Shown here piece by piece: positions 30,852 through 39,735 of a stretch of 64,000 nucleotides of DNA (positions are counted from its first letter, which is position 1; each line of letters opens with the position of its first letter). The translations under genes were made by a program, and so were the position numbers. Where the stretch lies: the NCBI GenBank assembly GCA_029262995.1, contig JAJCYH010000026.1:186001-250000 (forward strand), in the 5' to 3' direction. The stretch is from Saprospiraceae bacterium (GTDB lineage Bacteria > Bacteroidota > Bacteroidia > Chitinophagales > Saprospiraceae). The notes beneath the pieces were generated by a model. That model searched no databases and was not told the DNA's origin. It saw only the letters and a list, made by a program, of their open reading frames with translations.

Positions 30852-31925
30852 ATGAGCAAAGAAAAAATAAGTAAAGAACGAGAAGCCAAACTCAAAGCAT
30901 TAAGCCTTGCTGTAGACAAAGTTGAAAAAACCTATGGCAAAGGAGCCATAATGAAGCTTGGTGATAAACAAGTCGTAAATGTTGATACTATTTCAACTGG
31001 ATCTTTAAGTCTTGATATCGCTTTAGGCATAGGTGGTTTCCCTCGTGGTAGAGTTATAGAAATCTATGGTCCCGAATCCTCTGGTAAAACAACCTTGGCA
31101 ATTCACGCTATCGCTGATTGTCAGGCTAAAGGTGGTATCGCAGCTATTATCGATGCAGAACATGCCTTTGATAAGTCTTATGCAGAAGCACTAGGCGTTG
31201 ACACAGAAAACCTATTGATCTCTCAACCTGACAATGGAGAACAGGCTCTCGAAATAACGGAGCATTTAATCCGCTCAGGAGCCATAGATATCATCGTTAT
31301 TGACTCTGTCGCTGCATTGACTCCTCGGGCAGAAATTGAAGGAGAAATGGGAGATTCGAAAATGGGTCTTCAAGCCAGACTGATGTCTCAAGCATTAAGA
31401 AAATTAACTTCTGTTATCGGCCGTACTGGCTGTTGTTGCATTTTTATCAATCAGCTTAGGGATAAGATTGGTGTAATGTTTGGAAGTCCTGAAACAACAA
31501 CTGGTGGTAACGCCCTTAAGTTCTATTCTTCCATTCGCCTTGATATTAGAAAATCAGGATCTGCGATTAAAGACAAAGAAGGAAATGTAATTGCTAGTCC
31601 AACTAAGGTGAAAGTTGTCAAAAACAAATTGGCACCTCCATTTAGAATTGCTCTTTTTGATATGATTTATGGAGAGGGGATTTCTAGAACTGGAGAAATC
31701 ATTGATCTGGGTGTTGATCATAACATCATAGACAAGAGTGGATCTTGGTATAGTTATAATGGAACTAAAATTGCACAAGGAAGAGAATCTGCAAAACAAT
31801 TTCTTACAGACAATCCTGAATTGATGGAAGAAATATCAACCTTGATAAAAAACAAGTATTTACCTGAGCCTGAAAGTGGTAAAGCGCTTGAGGTTATGAA
31901 TATTGAAGAAGAAAGCGAAGCATAA
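30852..31925 (+). CDS. recA: recombinase RecA
   Basis: A 357-residue strand-exchange ATPase for homologous recombination and SOS induction. Walker A GPESSGKT at 73-80, Walker [23 protein letters not shown], the L1/L2 DNA loops ([15 protein letters not shown]) and a short acidic tail (MNIEEESEA) are present. A possible -7 element TATCTTTA (30825-30832) lies 19 bp before the ATG without a clear -33 partner. I saw no SOS-box palindrome. The gene ends in a bidirectional hairpin shared with pyrH. Confidence 0.98.
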   Translation: MSKEKISKEREAKLKALSLAVDKVEKTYGKGAIMKLGDKQVVNVDTISTGSLSLDIALGIGGFPRGRVIEIYGPESSGKTTLAIHAIADCQAKGGIAAIIDAEHAFDKSYAEALGVDTENLLISQPDNGEQALEITEHLIRSGAIDIIVIDSVAALTPRAEIEGEMGDSKMGLQARLMSQALRKLTSVIGRTGCCCIFINQLRDKIGVMFGSPETTTGGNALKFYSSIRLDIRKSGSAIKDKEGNVIASPTKVKVVKNKLAPPFRIALFDMIYGEGISRTGEIIDLGVDHNIIDKSGSWYSYNGTKIAQGRESAKQFLTDNPELMEEISTLIKNKYLPEPESGKALEVMNIEEESEA

Positions 31926-31950
31926 AAACTTCTAAATCAACTATGAAAAT

Positions 31951-31980
31951 AAAGGTCAGTCAAGCAATTGGTTGACCTTT
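31951..31980. terminator. bidirectional hairpin between recA and pyrH
   Basis: AAAGGTCA (31951-31958) pairs with TGACCTTT (31973-31980), and the inner bases also pair apart from a GCAA loop, giving about 13 bp including two G-T pairs. T-rich stretches follow on both strands (TATTTTA to the right; TTTATTTTCAT on the minus strand). It can end transcripts of the convergent recA and pyrH; the pyrH stop codon begins at its edge. Confidence 0.75.
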
Positions 31981-32693
31981 TATTTTACCAATGTGCCCAA
32001 TGCCTCTCCTCTTACCACACGATTTAGGTAACCGTGTTTGTTAATGTTAAATACGATAATCGGAATATCGTTTTCATGGCACATTGTAAATGCTGTTTTG
32101 TCCATGATTTTAAGGTCCTTACTTATTACTTCGTTAAAAGATATATTATCATATTTCACAGCAGTTTTATCCAACTCCGGATCTGAAGAGTAAATACCAT
32201 CTACTCGTGTGCCTTTTAATATAACATCCGCATTGATTTCACTTGCTCGTAATGCAGCAGCAGAATCCGTAGTAAAATAAGGACTTCCTGTTCCTCCCGA
32301 AAATATAACGACTCTTCCTTTTTCTAAGTGTCTGATTGCTCTTCGTCTGATGTATGGCTCCGCAACCTCTCTCATTTCCATAGCACTTACCAGCCGAGAA
32401 TATACACCATGTGCTTCCAGAGTACTTTGCAATGCCATACCATTGATTACCGTGGCGAGCATACCCATATAGTCTCCTTGTACTCTTTCAATTCCACTAT
32501 CTTTCGCTTGCAAACCTCTGAATATATTACCCCCTCCAATTACAATAGCAACCTCAACACCAAGCTCAACAATTTCTCCTATTTCCTTGGCATAGTGTGA
32601 TAACTTTAAAGGATCAATACCAAATGACTTTTCTCCCATTAAGGTTTCACCGCTAAGTTTAAGAAGTATTCTTTTATATATTATTGTAGCCAC
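31980..32693 (-). CDS. pyrH: UMP kinase PyrH
   Basis: A 237-residue hexameric amino-acid-kinase-fold enzyme converting UMP to UDP. Signatures: YKRILLKLSGETLMG at the N terminus, VIGGGNIFRGLQAKDSGIERVQGDYMGMLATVING and RRAIRHLEKGRVVIFSGGTGSPYFTTDSAA. The start codon is GTG at 32693 (protein MATIIYKR). It lies downstream of tsf but is separated from it by a strong terminator, so it may have its own promoter or depend on read-through. Confidence 0.96.
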   Translation of the reverse strand: MATIIYKRILLKLSGETLMGEKSFGIDPLKLSHYAKEIGEIVELGVEVAIVIGGGNIFRGLQAKDSGIERVQGDYMGMLATVINGMALQSTLEAHGVYSRLVSAMEMREVAEPYIRRRAIRHLEKGRVVIFSGGTGSPYFTTDSAAALRASEINADVILKGTRVDGIYSSDPELDKTAVKYDNISFNEVISKDLKIMDKTAFTMCHENDIPIIVFNINKHGYLNRVVRGEALGTLVK

Positions 32694-32730
32694 CGTATTC
32701 TTATGTTTTATTGCTCACGAAAATATACTT

Positions 32731-32759
32731 AAAAAAAAAGCGATTCAAAAGTGAATCGC
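32731..32759 (-). terminator. Rho-independent terminator after tsf
   Basis: On the minus strand GCGATTCA-cttt-TGAATCGC forms a perfect 8-bp stem with a 4-base loop and is followed directly by nine T residues. It sits 12 bp after the tsf stop and ends the rplM-rpsI-rpsB-tsf transcript. Confidence 0.9.
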
Positions 32760-32771
32760 CTTAATTATTTT

Positions 32772-33614
32772 TTATCCTAATTTGATATGCTTGAATGCCT
32801 TTACCGTTAAATCAGGATGATTTGACTTCAAGTAGTCACTAACGCTTTCTTTTCCTGCCGCCTTAACATAGCTTTGATGCAAAAGAGTATTTTCCTTGAA
32901 GAATTTATTCAATTTACCTTCTGCAATTTTTTGAAGCATTGCCTCAGGCTTTCCTTCTTTTCTTGCAATCTCCATTCCTATTTCCATCTCTTTTTCAACA
33001 ACGGAACTGTCAACACCATCTTTGTCAACAGAAATTGGGTTCATTGCAGCAACTTGCATTGCAACATTTTTTCCAGCCTCCTCATATTCTGTTCCTTCAA
33101 GATTTAAAGCAACAATTACTCCTGCTCTATAACCCATATGAATATATGGCAATACTTGTCCTTGACCTGCTTCTGTTTCAATTTTAGCATAATCTGTCAA
33201 TTCAACCTTCTCACCAATAACGCCTGTTTGCTCTTCAATCTTTTCCGCAAGACTCATTCCTTCATATGGAAGGTTTAATAATTCTTCTTTAGTTTCTGGT
33301 AGCTCTTTTAATGCTAACTCTGCAAATCCATCCGCTAATTCTATAAAGCCTTCTCCTTTTGCAACAAAATCTGTTTCACAACTTAAACGTATTATGATTC
33401 CTTTGTTTTTATTGGGGGTAGTCTTTGCAATCACTACGCCTTCTTTTGCTTCTCTGTCTGCTCTTTTAGCAGATAGTTTTTGTCCCTTTTTTCTAAGTAT
33501 TTCAATGGCTTTACTAAAATCACCATTAGCTTCCGTTAAAGCTTTTTTGCAATCCATCATTCCAGCTCCGGTCTGATCTCTTAGTTGTTTTACGTCTGAT
33601 GCTGAGATACTCAT
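32772..33614 (-). CDS. tsf: elongation factor Ts
   Basis: A 280-residue nucleotide exchange factor for EF-Tu. The N-terminal UBA-like part (VKQLRDQTGAGMMDCKKALTEANGD) is fully conserved and the TDFVAKGEGF motif (EF-Tu contact) follows at about 80-90. Last gene of the ribosomal operon, 30 bp after rpsB, the usual order. Confidence 0.97.
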   Translation of the reverse strand: MSISASDVKQLRDQTGAGMMDCKKALTEANGDFSKAIEILRKKGQKLSAKRADREAKEGVVIAKTTPNKNKGIIIRLSCETDFVAKGEGFIELADGFAELALKELPETKEELLNLPYEGMSLAEKIEEQTGVIGEKVELTDYAKIETEAGQGQVLPYIHMGYRAGVIVALNLEGTEYEEAGKNVAMQVAAMNPISVDKDGVDSSVVEKEMEIGMEIARKEGKPEAMLQKIAEGKLNKFFKENTLLHQSYVKAAGKESVSDYLKSNHPDLTVKAFKHIKLG

Positions 33615-33644
33615 TATCTATCAATATTTATTTTGTTATGAAAT

Positions 33645-34367
33645 TTATGCGACAGTTTCTGCCGATTCTTCTTTCATTAGTCTTCTTTCTTCAGTTCCTT
33701 CTTTGATTACTTCAGCCATGTAAGATGTAATCAACTTAATGGATTTAGAAGCATCATCATTAGCTGGAATTGGAAAGTCAACCAATGTAGGATCTGAGTT
33801 CGTATCCACAATTCCGAAAATTTTAATACCAAGCTTCTTTGCTTCCTCGATAGCAATATGCTCATGGTGAATATCAACAACAAAGATTGCTGCTGGTAGT
33901 CTGTTCATATTTGCAATTCCTCCTAATACTTTTTCTAGCTTGTTTCTCTCTCTGGTAAGTGTCAACCTTTCTTTTTTGGTAATGCTGGTAACACTTTCAT
34001 CTGCCAATAACTTATCGATGTTATTCATCTTTTTGACAGATCTTTTTATGGTTGAAAAATTGGTCATCATTCCTCCTAACCATCTTTCTGTAACGAATGG
34101 CATATTAACTTCTCTTGCCAATTTAGCAACACTTTCTTTAGCTTGTTTCTTTGTAGCTACAAACATTACTTTACGTCCAGACTTTGCCACTTGTCGCATT
34201 GCGGATGCGGCTTTGGTCATGTATTCAGAGGTTCTGTTAAGGTCAATAATATGAATACCTTTTCTTTCCATAAATATATATGGTGCCATTTTAGGATTCC
34301 ACTTTCTTTTCATGTGTCCTAAATGTGCTCCTGATTCTAACAATTCTTTATATGTTGGTAAGGCCAT
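33645..34367 (-). CDS. rpsB: 30S ribosomal protein S2
   Basis: 240 residues from the ATG at 34367 (MALPTYKELLESGAHLGH), which is the conserved family start; the frame is open 25 codons further upstream into rpsI but that part is not S2-like. Motifs: HLGHMKRKWNPKMAPYIF, FVTERWLGGMMTNF and FGIVDTNSDP. Third gene of the operon. Confidence 0.97.
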   Translation of the reverse strand: MALPTYKELLESGAHLGHMKRKWNPKMAPYIFMERKGIHIIDLNRTSEYMTKAASAMRQVAKSGRKVMFVATKKQAKESVAKLAREVNMPFVTERWLGGMMTNFSTIKRSVKKMNNIDKLLADESVTSITKKERLTLTRERNKLEKVLGGIANMNRLPAAIFVVDIHHEHIAIEEAKKLGIKIFGIVDTNSDPTLVDFPIPANDDASKSIKLITSYMAEVIKEGTEERRLMKEESAETVA

Positions 34368-34395
34368 GTTGTCTAATCTAATAGTGTAAAAAAAA

Positions 34396-34782
34396 TTATC
34401 TCTTTGAAAACTGGAAACTCTTTCTAGCTTTAGGTTTTCCATACTTCTTACGTTCGACTACTCTAGCGTCTCTCGTTAGGTATTTCTTCTCCTTTAAAGG
34501 TTTCTTGTGGTCTTCGTTTAAAATAACCAAGGCTTTAGATATTGCAAGGCGAATGGCTTCTGCCTGTCCTTTAAATCCACCACCATTAACGTTTACTTTA
34601 ATATCATAAGACTTTGCTCCTTCAACTATGTTCAAGGGGTCTTCGATATTAAACCTGATATTCTCCTGAGGAAAATATTCTTTGTAATCCTTGCCGTTAA
34701 CAAGAATGTTTCCTTTTCCCGCAGTCAAGTAAATTCTTGCTACAGCGGCTTTTCTTCTTCCTATTGTATTAATTACATCCAT
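34396..34782 (-). CDS. rpsI: 30S ribosomal protein S9
   Basis: 128 residues, beginning IGRRKAAVARIYLTAGKG and ending with the conserved RKKYGKPKARKSFQFSKR tail that reaches the ribosomal P site. It starts 3 bp after the rplM stop, the normal L13-S9 pairing. Confidence 0.98.
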   Translation of the reverse strand: MDVINTIGRRKAAVARIYLTAGKGNILVNGKDYKEYFPQENIRFNIEDPLNIVEGAKSYDIKVNVNGGGFKGQAEAIRLAISKALVILNEDHKKPLKEKKYLTRDARVVERKKYGKPKARKSFQFSKR

Positions 34783-34785
34783 TTA

Positions 34786-35229
34786 TCAAAAATTAAATGA
34801 TTCTGGTTTCTGTGCTTCATGAGGATGATTAGATCCTGTATACACAAATAATTTTTTTATCATCTGTCTTCCCAAACGGGTTTTTGGTAACATGCCTTTT
34901 ACAGCAGCTTCCATAATATGTTCAGGTTTTTTGTCAAGCATTTCTGAGGCCGTTGTCTTTTTCTGACCTCCAGGGTATCCTGAATATCGCTGATATTCTT
35001 TTTGATCCATTTTGTTTCCAGAAAATCTTACTTTTTCTGCGTTGATTACAATTACGTAATCTCCAGTATCGACATGCGGAGTGTAACTTGGCTTATGTTT
35101 TCCTCTTAATACTGTAGCAATTTTTGTAGACAACCTACCTACTACTTCTGATTGAGCATCAACGATAAACCATGATCTTTCAACCTCTTCTTTCTTTGCC
35201 GATTTGGTTTTGTAACTTAATGTATTCAC
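34786..35229 (-). CDS. rplM: 50S ribosomal protein L13
   Basis: 147 residues from a GTG start at 35229 (MNTLSYKTKSAKKEEVERSW), which matches the usual L13 N terminus better than the longer frame from 35256. Core motifs: VVGRLSTKIATVLRGKHKPSYTPH and KKTTASEMLDKKPEHIMEAAVKGMLPKTRLGR. First gene of the operon, about 40 nt after the predicted transcription start. Confidence 0.96.
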   Translation of the reverse strand: MNTLSYKTKSAKKEEVERSWFIVDAQSEVVGRLSTKIATVLRGKHKPSYTPHVDTGDYVIVINAEKVRFSGNKMDQKEYQRYSGYPGGQKKTTASEMLDKKPEHIMEAAVKGMLPKTRLGRQMIKKLFVYTGSNHPHEAQKPESFNF

Positions 35230-35275
35230 GATCAATAATTTTTTTGTTAATACCACCTTGTTTTAAAGCGGGCTG

Positions 35276-35306
35276 CAAATGTATATTTCTTTTATCAACC
35301 AGACAA
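35276..35306 (-). promoter_or_regulatory. promoter of the rplM-rpsI-rpsB-tsf operon
   Basis: On the minus strand TTG (35304-35306) is followed after 20 bp by TACATTTG (35276-35283), a perfect Bacteroidota TTG-N20-TAnnTTTG promoter. The leader to the GTG start of rplM would be about 40 nt. The rest of the 228-bp gap to mnmG is AT-rich and shows no gene. Confidence 0.75.
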
Positions 35307-35457
35307 GACTTTATTGCTACTTTTTTATTTTAAAATATTATAACCTACTGATTTTCAATAAAAAAATCGCACATTTTTCTTGTATTATACTAAACAGCGC
35401 TCTTTATTTGGCTGTTTTTGAGCTTAAAAATTATAGCCCACATACCCGGATCATGTT

Positions 35458-37323
35458 TTATCTTCCCAAATGAACCAATAGAACTGATATATCTGCCGGT
35501 GAAACACCACTAATTCTAGAAGCCTGGCCAATTGTCTTTGGTTTAATCTCATTAAGTTTTTCTCTCGCCTCCATGGAAAGTGCCTTAATATTGTTGTAGT
35601 CTATATTATTGTAGAAGTATACATCTTCAAGGCGATTCATTTTTTCGGCCATCTCCTTTTCTTTTACGATATAACCTTCATATTTAATATCGGTTTCAGC
35701 GGTCATTATTAACTCAGGATCATAGTCTTTAATTTTCTGAGACAGACCATCTAATTGCTTGGCCAAGTCCTGAATGCCAACTCTTGGCCTGCTTAATACA
35801 CCGATAAGTTTAACCTGCTGTTTCAGGGCAGAACTTCCAATTGATTCAAGGTAGGGGTTCAGCTCTAAGGGAGAAACACTTGATTTATTAAAATACTTTT
35901 TGATTTCTTCTATTGCTAATTCTTTCTCCTTTACTTTTTTCATTCTTTCTTCCATACCACTTATTCCCAACGCCTCCGCCAATGGACTTAACCGTATATC
36001 TGCATTATCCTGTCTTAATAGGATTCTGTATTCTGCACGTGAAGTAAACATGCGATATGGTTCCTTAGTGCCCTTGTTTATCAGGTCGTCGATTAGTACA
36101 CCTATATATGCATCCGATCTTCGCAAAACAAAAGGATCTCTTTCATTTATCTTCAGGTGTGCATTAACGCCTGCCATATAACCCTGTGATGCCGCTTCTT
36201 CGTAACCAGTAGTACCATTGATTTGTCCAGCGAAAAACAGATTTTCTACCAACTTGGTTTCAAGACTAATACTAAGTTGAGTTGGTGGAAAAAAGTCATA
36301 CTCAATAGCATATCCAGGTCTAAACATCTTTGCATTCTCAAACCCTGAGATGCACCTCATTGCCTTAAATTGCACATCTTCCGGCAATGAAGACGAAAAT
36401 CCATTTACATAAATTTCACAGGTATCTCTTCCTTCTGGCTCTACAAAAAGTTGATGCCTTTCTTTGTCTGCAAATCGATCAATTTTATCTTCTATACTTG
36501 GACAATATCTAGGACCAATACCCCTTATTCTCCCGTTAAACATTGGAGAACGGTCAAATCCTGTTTTTAATATTTTATGGACTTTTTCGTTGGTATAGCT
36601 AATATGACATGGGATCTGCTTTTCAACCTTAGGTGTGTCTAAAAATGAAAAACCTGTAACATGTTCGTCACCATGTTGCTCTTCCATGACATCCCAATTT
36701 AAGCTCCTCCCATCTACTCTTGGTGGTGTTCCTGTTTTCATTCTTCCTGACTCAAAGCCCAATTCAACCAGTTGTTCTGTTAACCCTGTTGCTGCACCTT
36801 CACCAGCCCTTCCTCCACCAAATTGCTTCTCTCCAATATGAATTATTCCGTTTAAAAAAGTACCATTCGTAAGCACTACAGATTTTGCCCTAATCTCTAA
36901 ACCCATGCCTGTAACAACACCTACACAGCTTTTATCTTTCACCAATAACGACTTAACCATTTCTTGCCAAAAGTCAATATTGGGGTGTTCCTCTAGCATA
37001 TTTCGCCACTTTCGTGCAAAAAGCATTCGGTCACTTTGCGCCCGTGGACTCCACATCGCTGGACCCTTTGACTTGTTAAGCATTCTAAACTGAATCATTG
37101 TATAATCTGTCACAATACCACTGTAGGCCCCTAGTGCATCAAGCTCTCTTACAATCTGACCTTTGGCTACACCTCCCATCGCTGGATTACAGCTCATCTG
37201 AGCAATTGTTTGCATATTCATGGTAACCAACATGACCTTTGATCCCATATTAGCTGCTGCTGCTGCTGCTTCACACCCTGCGTGTCCTGCTCCAACGACT
37301 ATGACGTCATATTCTTGATGCAT
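35458..37323 (-). CDS. mnmG: tRNA uridine-34 modification enzyme MnmG (GidA)
   Basis: A 621-residue FAD enzyme that works with MnmE to add the carboxymethylaminomethyl group to U34 of tRNAs. The ATG at 37323 gives [20 protein letters not shown], the FAD dinucleotide fold; the frame is open nine codons further but this start is better placed after the -7 element at 37348. Other motifs: [24 protein letters not shown]-like segment, [31 protein letters not shown]-like and [16 protein letters not shown]. Complete length. Confidence 0.97.
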   Translation of the reverse strand: MHQEYDVIVVGAGHAGCEAAAAAANMGSKVMLVTMNMQTIAQMSCNPAMGGVAKGQIVRELDALGAYSGIVTDYTMIQFRMLNKSKGPAMWSPRAQSDRMLFARKWRNMLEEHPNIDFWQEMVKSLLVKDKSCVGVVTGMGLEIRAKSVVLTNGTFLNGIIHIGEKQFGGGRAGEGAATGLTEQLVELGFESGRMKTGTPPRVDGRSLNWDVMEEQHGDEHVTGFSFLDTPKVEKQIPCHISYTNEKVHKILKTGFDRSPMFNGRIRGIGPRYCPSIEDKIDRFADKERHQLFVEPEGRDTCEIYVNGFSSSLPEDVQFKAMRCISGFENAKMFRPGYAIEYDFFPPTQLSISLETKLVENLFFAGQINGTTGYEEAASQGYMAGVNAHLKINERDPFVLRRSDAYIGVLIDDLINKGTKEPYRMFTSRAEYRILLRQDNADIRLSPLAEALGISGMEERMKKVKEKELAIEEIKKYFNKSSVSPLELNPYLESIGSSALKQQVKLIGVLSRPRVGIQDLAKQLDGLSQKIKDYDPELIMTAETDIKYEGYIVKEKEMAEKMNRLEDVYFYNNIDYNNIKALSMEAREKLNEIKPKTIGQASRISGVSPADISVLLVHLGR

Positions 37324-37347
37324 CTTTTTTGTTTTCGAAATTGCTTG

Positions 37348-37355
37348 CAAAATTA
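37348..37355 (-). promoter_or_regulatory. likely -7 element of mnmG
   Basis: TAATTTTG on the minus strand, 24 bp before the mnmG ATG, matches TAnnTTTG exactly. The -33 position 20 bp upstream reads TTTC rather than TTTG, so the promoter is only partly supported. Confidence 0.45.
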
Positions 37356-37443
37356 GCTCAATTTGACATAAGCTGAAAGGACTGTGTAAATTAGAACCTA
37401 TTAATCAATGGTTACTTGCTTAAAAATTATAATTCTAAGTATT

Positions 37444-37462
37444 TTAGCTGCTGGACAGCTAA
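37444..37462. repeat. perfect 7-bp inverted repeat just before the M15 peptidase start
   Basis: TTAGCTG-ctgga-CAGCTAA lies 6 bp upstream of the ATG at 37469. As RNA it would form a hairpin next to the start codon; as DNA it could be an operator. No T-run follows, so it is not a terminator. Confidence 0.45.
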
Positions 37463-37468
37463 TACGAT

Positions 37469-38251
37469 ATGAAATGTTTACTGGTTCTTTTCTTTCTTTC
37501 TTCAATCTTCGCCTGTAAAAAGCATAAAGAAACAACTTCTGTATTTATTGAAGAAAACAAAGCTCTTGTTGATGATACTATCCCTGTTGCGCTTAATACA
37601 ATTATGGGAAAATTCAACCCTGCGAAAGACAGCAGTTTTGTTTTAATTGATGAAAAATATGCTGACCGTCAGGGAATGTTTATGAACAAAGAGGCTTACC
37701 ACGCATTTATTAAAATGTGGGAAGCAGCACAGACCGAACAGATAACTCTGGTTATCAAGTCAGCAACAAGAAACTTTGACTATCAAAAGGCTATTTGGGA
37801 GCGAAAGTGGAAAGGACAAACAGTTTTAAGCAATGGAGAAAATGCGTCAATTGTATATCCAAATACAAAAACCCGAGCATTAAAAATCTTAGAATATAGC
37901 TCAATGCCTGGAACCTCAAGACACCATTGGGGTACAGATATTGATCTTAACAACTTTAACAACAGCTGGTTTGAACATGGAGAAGGTCTTGTCGTTTACA
38001 ATTGGTTGAGCAACAATGCTTATATCTATGGTTTTTGTCAACCTTATACGGTTAAGGATAGTACAAGATCTAATGGGTATAATGAAGAAAAATGGCACTG
38101 GAGTTACATGCCTCTATCAAAACACTATACTCAATATGCTAGCAAGACGTTGAAGGATTCAATGATTACTGGATTTTTAGGGTCAGAGCTCTGCACGGAA
38201 TTATCAATCGTTAACAATTTTGTTTTGGGCATTAACCCAAAATGTAAATAA
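37469..38251 (+). CDS. M15-family D-Ala-D-Ala carboxypeptidase lipoprotein
   Basis: A 260-residue lipoprotein (lipobox SIFAC, Cys16). The LAS-type zinc peptidase signature is complete: SRHHWGTDID at 150-159 (His152, Asp159) and EKWHW at 207-211 (Glu207, His210). The family trims peptidoglycan stem peptides (VanY/DdcY-like). It sits in the periplasm, probably attached to a membrane. It is followed after 7 bp by the thioredoxin-like gene. Confidence 0.85.
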   Translation: MKCLLVLFFLSSIFACKKHKETTSVFIEENKALVDDTIPVALNTIMGKFNPAKDSSFVLIDEKYADRQGMFMNKEAYHAFIKMWEAAQTEQITLVIKSATRNFDYQKAIWERKWKGQTVLSNGENASIVYPNTKTRALKILEYSSMPGTSRHHWGTDIDLNNFNNSWFEHGEGLVVYNWLSNNAYIYGFCQPYTVKDSTRSNGYNEEKWHWSYMPLSKHYTQYASKTLKDSMITGFLGSELCTELSIVNNFVLGINPKCK

Positions 38252-38258
38252 AACATTT

Positions 38259-38819
38259 ATGGCACTTACAGAATCAAATATGCTTGAGCTTGGAACAACC
38301 GCTCCAGATTTCAATTTGACAAATGTTACTACAGGCTCTCTGTTAAAATATGCAGATATAAAAGGCGTCAAAGCAACTTTGGTTATGTTCATTTGTAACC
38401 ATTGTCCTTATGTTATTCACCTTAATTCAGCATTGGTCAAGATTGCTAAAGATTACTCTAAAAGAGAAGTCGGCTTCGTTGCAATATCCTCTAATGATGT
38501 TGAAAATTATCCCGCAGACAGTCCTGATAAGATGGCGTTGTTGGCAAATGTATTGCAATATCCTTTTCCTTATTTATATGATCAAGACCAGTCTGTTGCA
38601 AAAGCCTATAAGGCAGCTTGCACTCCTGATTTTTACCTTTTCGATAATGACGATAATTTGGTTTATAGAGGTAGATTTGATGGTAGTCGACCCGGAAACG
38701 ATATTCCAATTACGGGCTCCGATTTACGTTTTGCACTAGATGCAACACTTTTAGGTTTTAATCAAATTCAGCCTCAGATTCCAAGTGCTGGCTGCAATAT
38801 AAAATGGAAGCCTTCTTAG
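38259..38819 (+). CDS. thioredoxin-fold peroxiredoxin-like protein
   Basis: A 186-residue cytoplasmic protein from the ATG at 38259. It has an AhpC/TSA-type fold with Cys46-Asn-His-Cys49 in MFICNHCPYV, where a typical thioredoxin has CGPC, and a late TPDFYLFDNDDNLVYRGRFDGSRPG segment typical of this widespread thioredoxin-family group. A further Cys is near the C terminus (AGCNIKW). Its exact substrate is unknown. The stop overlaps the convergent MtfA-like gene by 4 bp. Confidence 0.8.
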   Translation: MALTESNMLELGTTAPDFNLTNVTTGSLLKYADIKGVKATLVMFICNHCPYVIHLNSALVKIAKDYSKREVGFVAISSNDVENYPADSPDKMALLANVLQYPFPYLYDQDQSVAKAYKAACTPDFYLFDNDDNLVYRGRFDGSRPGNDIPITGSDLRFALDATLLGFNQIQPQIPSAGCNIKWKPS

Positions 38820-39643
38820 GCTAAGTAACTTTCCAGTTGGGAATATAATTCTTCGTTGCGTTTTCTAAGGCCATCCCCATGTGTAAAAAACATTACCATT
38901 AAAACTGTTTTTATATCCGGCTCTGCAAACCCAATAGTGTTAGATATTTTATTCTTACTAAAATTAGAAATCATTGTGATTGTCTCCCAACATGTCTCTT
39001 CATCAGGAAGAGTTATCGACCATTTATTGGTTTGAATAAAAGCTTCTGCAAAAGCATGCCATGCTACATTGTAATATTGATCATTAATAAAAAAAGCAGC
39101 CTCGGCGTGTTCCATGGAAAACAGTATAACGCCATCCTCTTGGTGCGTTTCAACAGTATGTAAAAACCGATATTGGGGGCTCGGGAACGCATGTTTATAA
39201 AGAATAATTCTTTCATACGGATTAAGCAGAAAGTTTTTCTTATTGAACGTCATGCTTATGGGCACTTGTGCAATCATATACTGGATGTCATAAGGTACCC
39301 CGGTGTCTTTTTCCATTCCTTTGGCGGAAAATTCTCTTCCATTCACATACAACACCATTCTTTTGTTAAACTCCTCTTTTTCTATCTCTGAGAGGTTTCT
39401 ATAAAAGCTATTACACCTTGAGATTAATATTAAAACTTCTTTGTCTATTTCCAAAGGGTGTTTTGTTAGCCACCAATAGTCTATTTGTGGTTGAAATAGA
39501 TAAATTAATACAAGGCAAACCAACGGTAAGGTTGCCCACGCTACCCGCATGTCGTGGGTGTCATTTATAAGAAATGACATGAAAAACAAAAAAACTAATG
39601 CAAATGGCAGACTTAGTACGTTTGAAAACTTATATATCTTCAT
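38816..39643 (-). CDS. MtfA/M90-like membrane protein with degenerate zinc motif
   Basis: A 275-residue protein from the ATG at 39643 with two N-terminal hydrophobic segments (about 8-27 and 36-51). The soluble part aligns by eye with MtfA-type peptidases: NVAWHAFAEAF sits where MtfA has a helix with HEFAH, so HExxH has become His196-Ala-Phe-Ala-Glu200, and the downstream glutamate ligand also seems lost (VMFFTHG). Probably not an active metallopeptidase of the normal kind. Assignment rests on visual similarity and is moderate. Confidence 0.5.
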   Translation of the reverse strand: MKIYKFSNVLSLPFALVFLFFMSFLINDTHDMRVAWATLPLVCLVLIYLFQPQIDYWWLTKHPLEIDKEVLILISRCNSFYRNLSEIEKEEFNKRMVLYVNGREFSAKGMEKDTGVPYDIQYMIAQVPISMTFNKKNFLLNPYERIILYKHAFPSPQYRFLHTVETHQEDGVILFSMEHAEAAFFINDQYYNVAWHAFAEAFIQTNKWSITLPDEETCWETITMISNFSKNKISNTIGFAEPDIKTVLMVMFFTHGDGLRKRNEELYSQLESYLA

Positions 39644-39672
39644 TCTTTCTTGACTATATATTAACACGATTG

Positions 39673-39701
39673 TTGTCAATAAATATTTTAAGATATCTTT
39701 A
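39673..39701 (+). promoter_or_regulatory. likely promoter of tgt
   Basis: TTG (39673-39675), 18 bp, then TATCTTTA (39694-39701), seven of eight matches to TAnnTTTG plus TTG at accepted spacing. The tgt ATG is 35 bp downstream. Confidence 0.5.
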
Positions 39702-39735
39702 ATTTTTCATTAAGTAAACCTCCTCTATCAATTAC

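Noticed and set aside
36036-36041. CACGTG in mnmG as a further parS site
   Set aside because: The left flank TTCTG does not match and the right flank AAGTA only partly; expected by chance.
39173-39391. 72-codon plus-strand frame inside the MtfA-like gene
   Set aside because: Antisense shadow without coding features.
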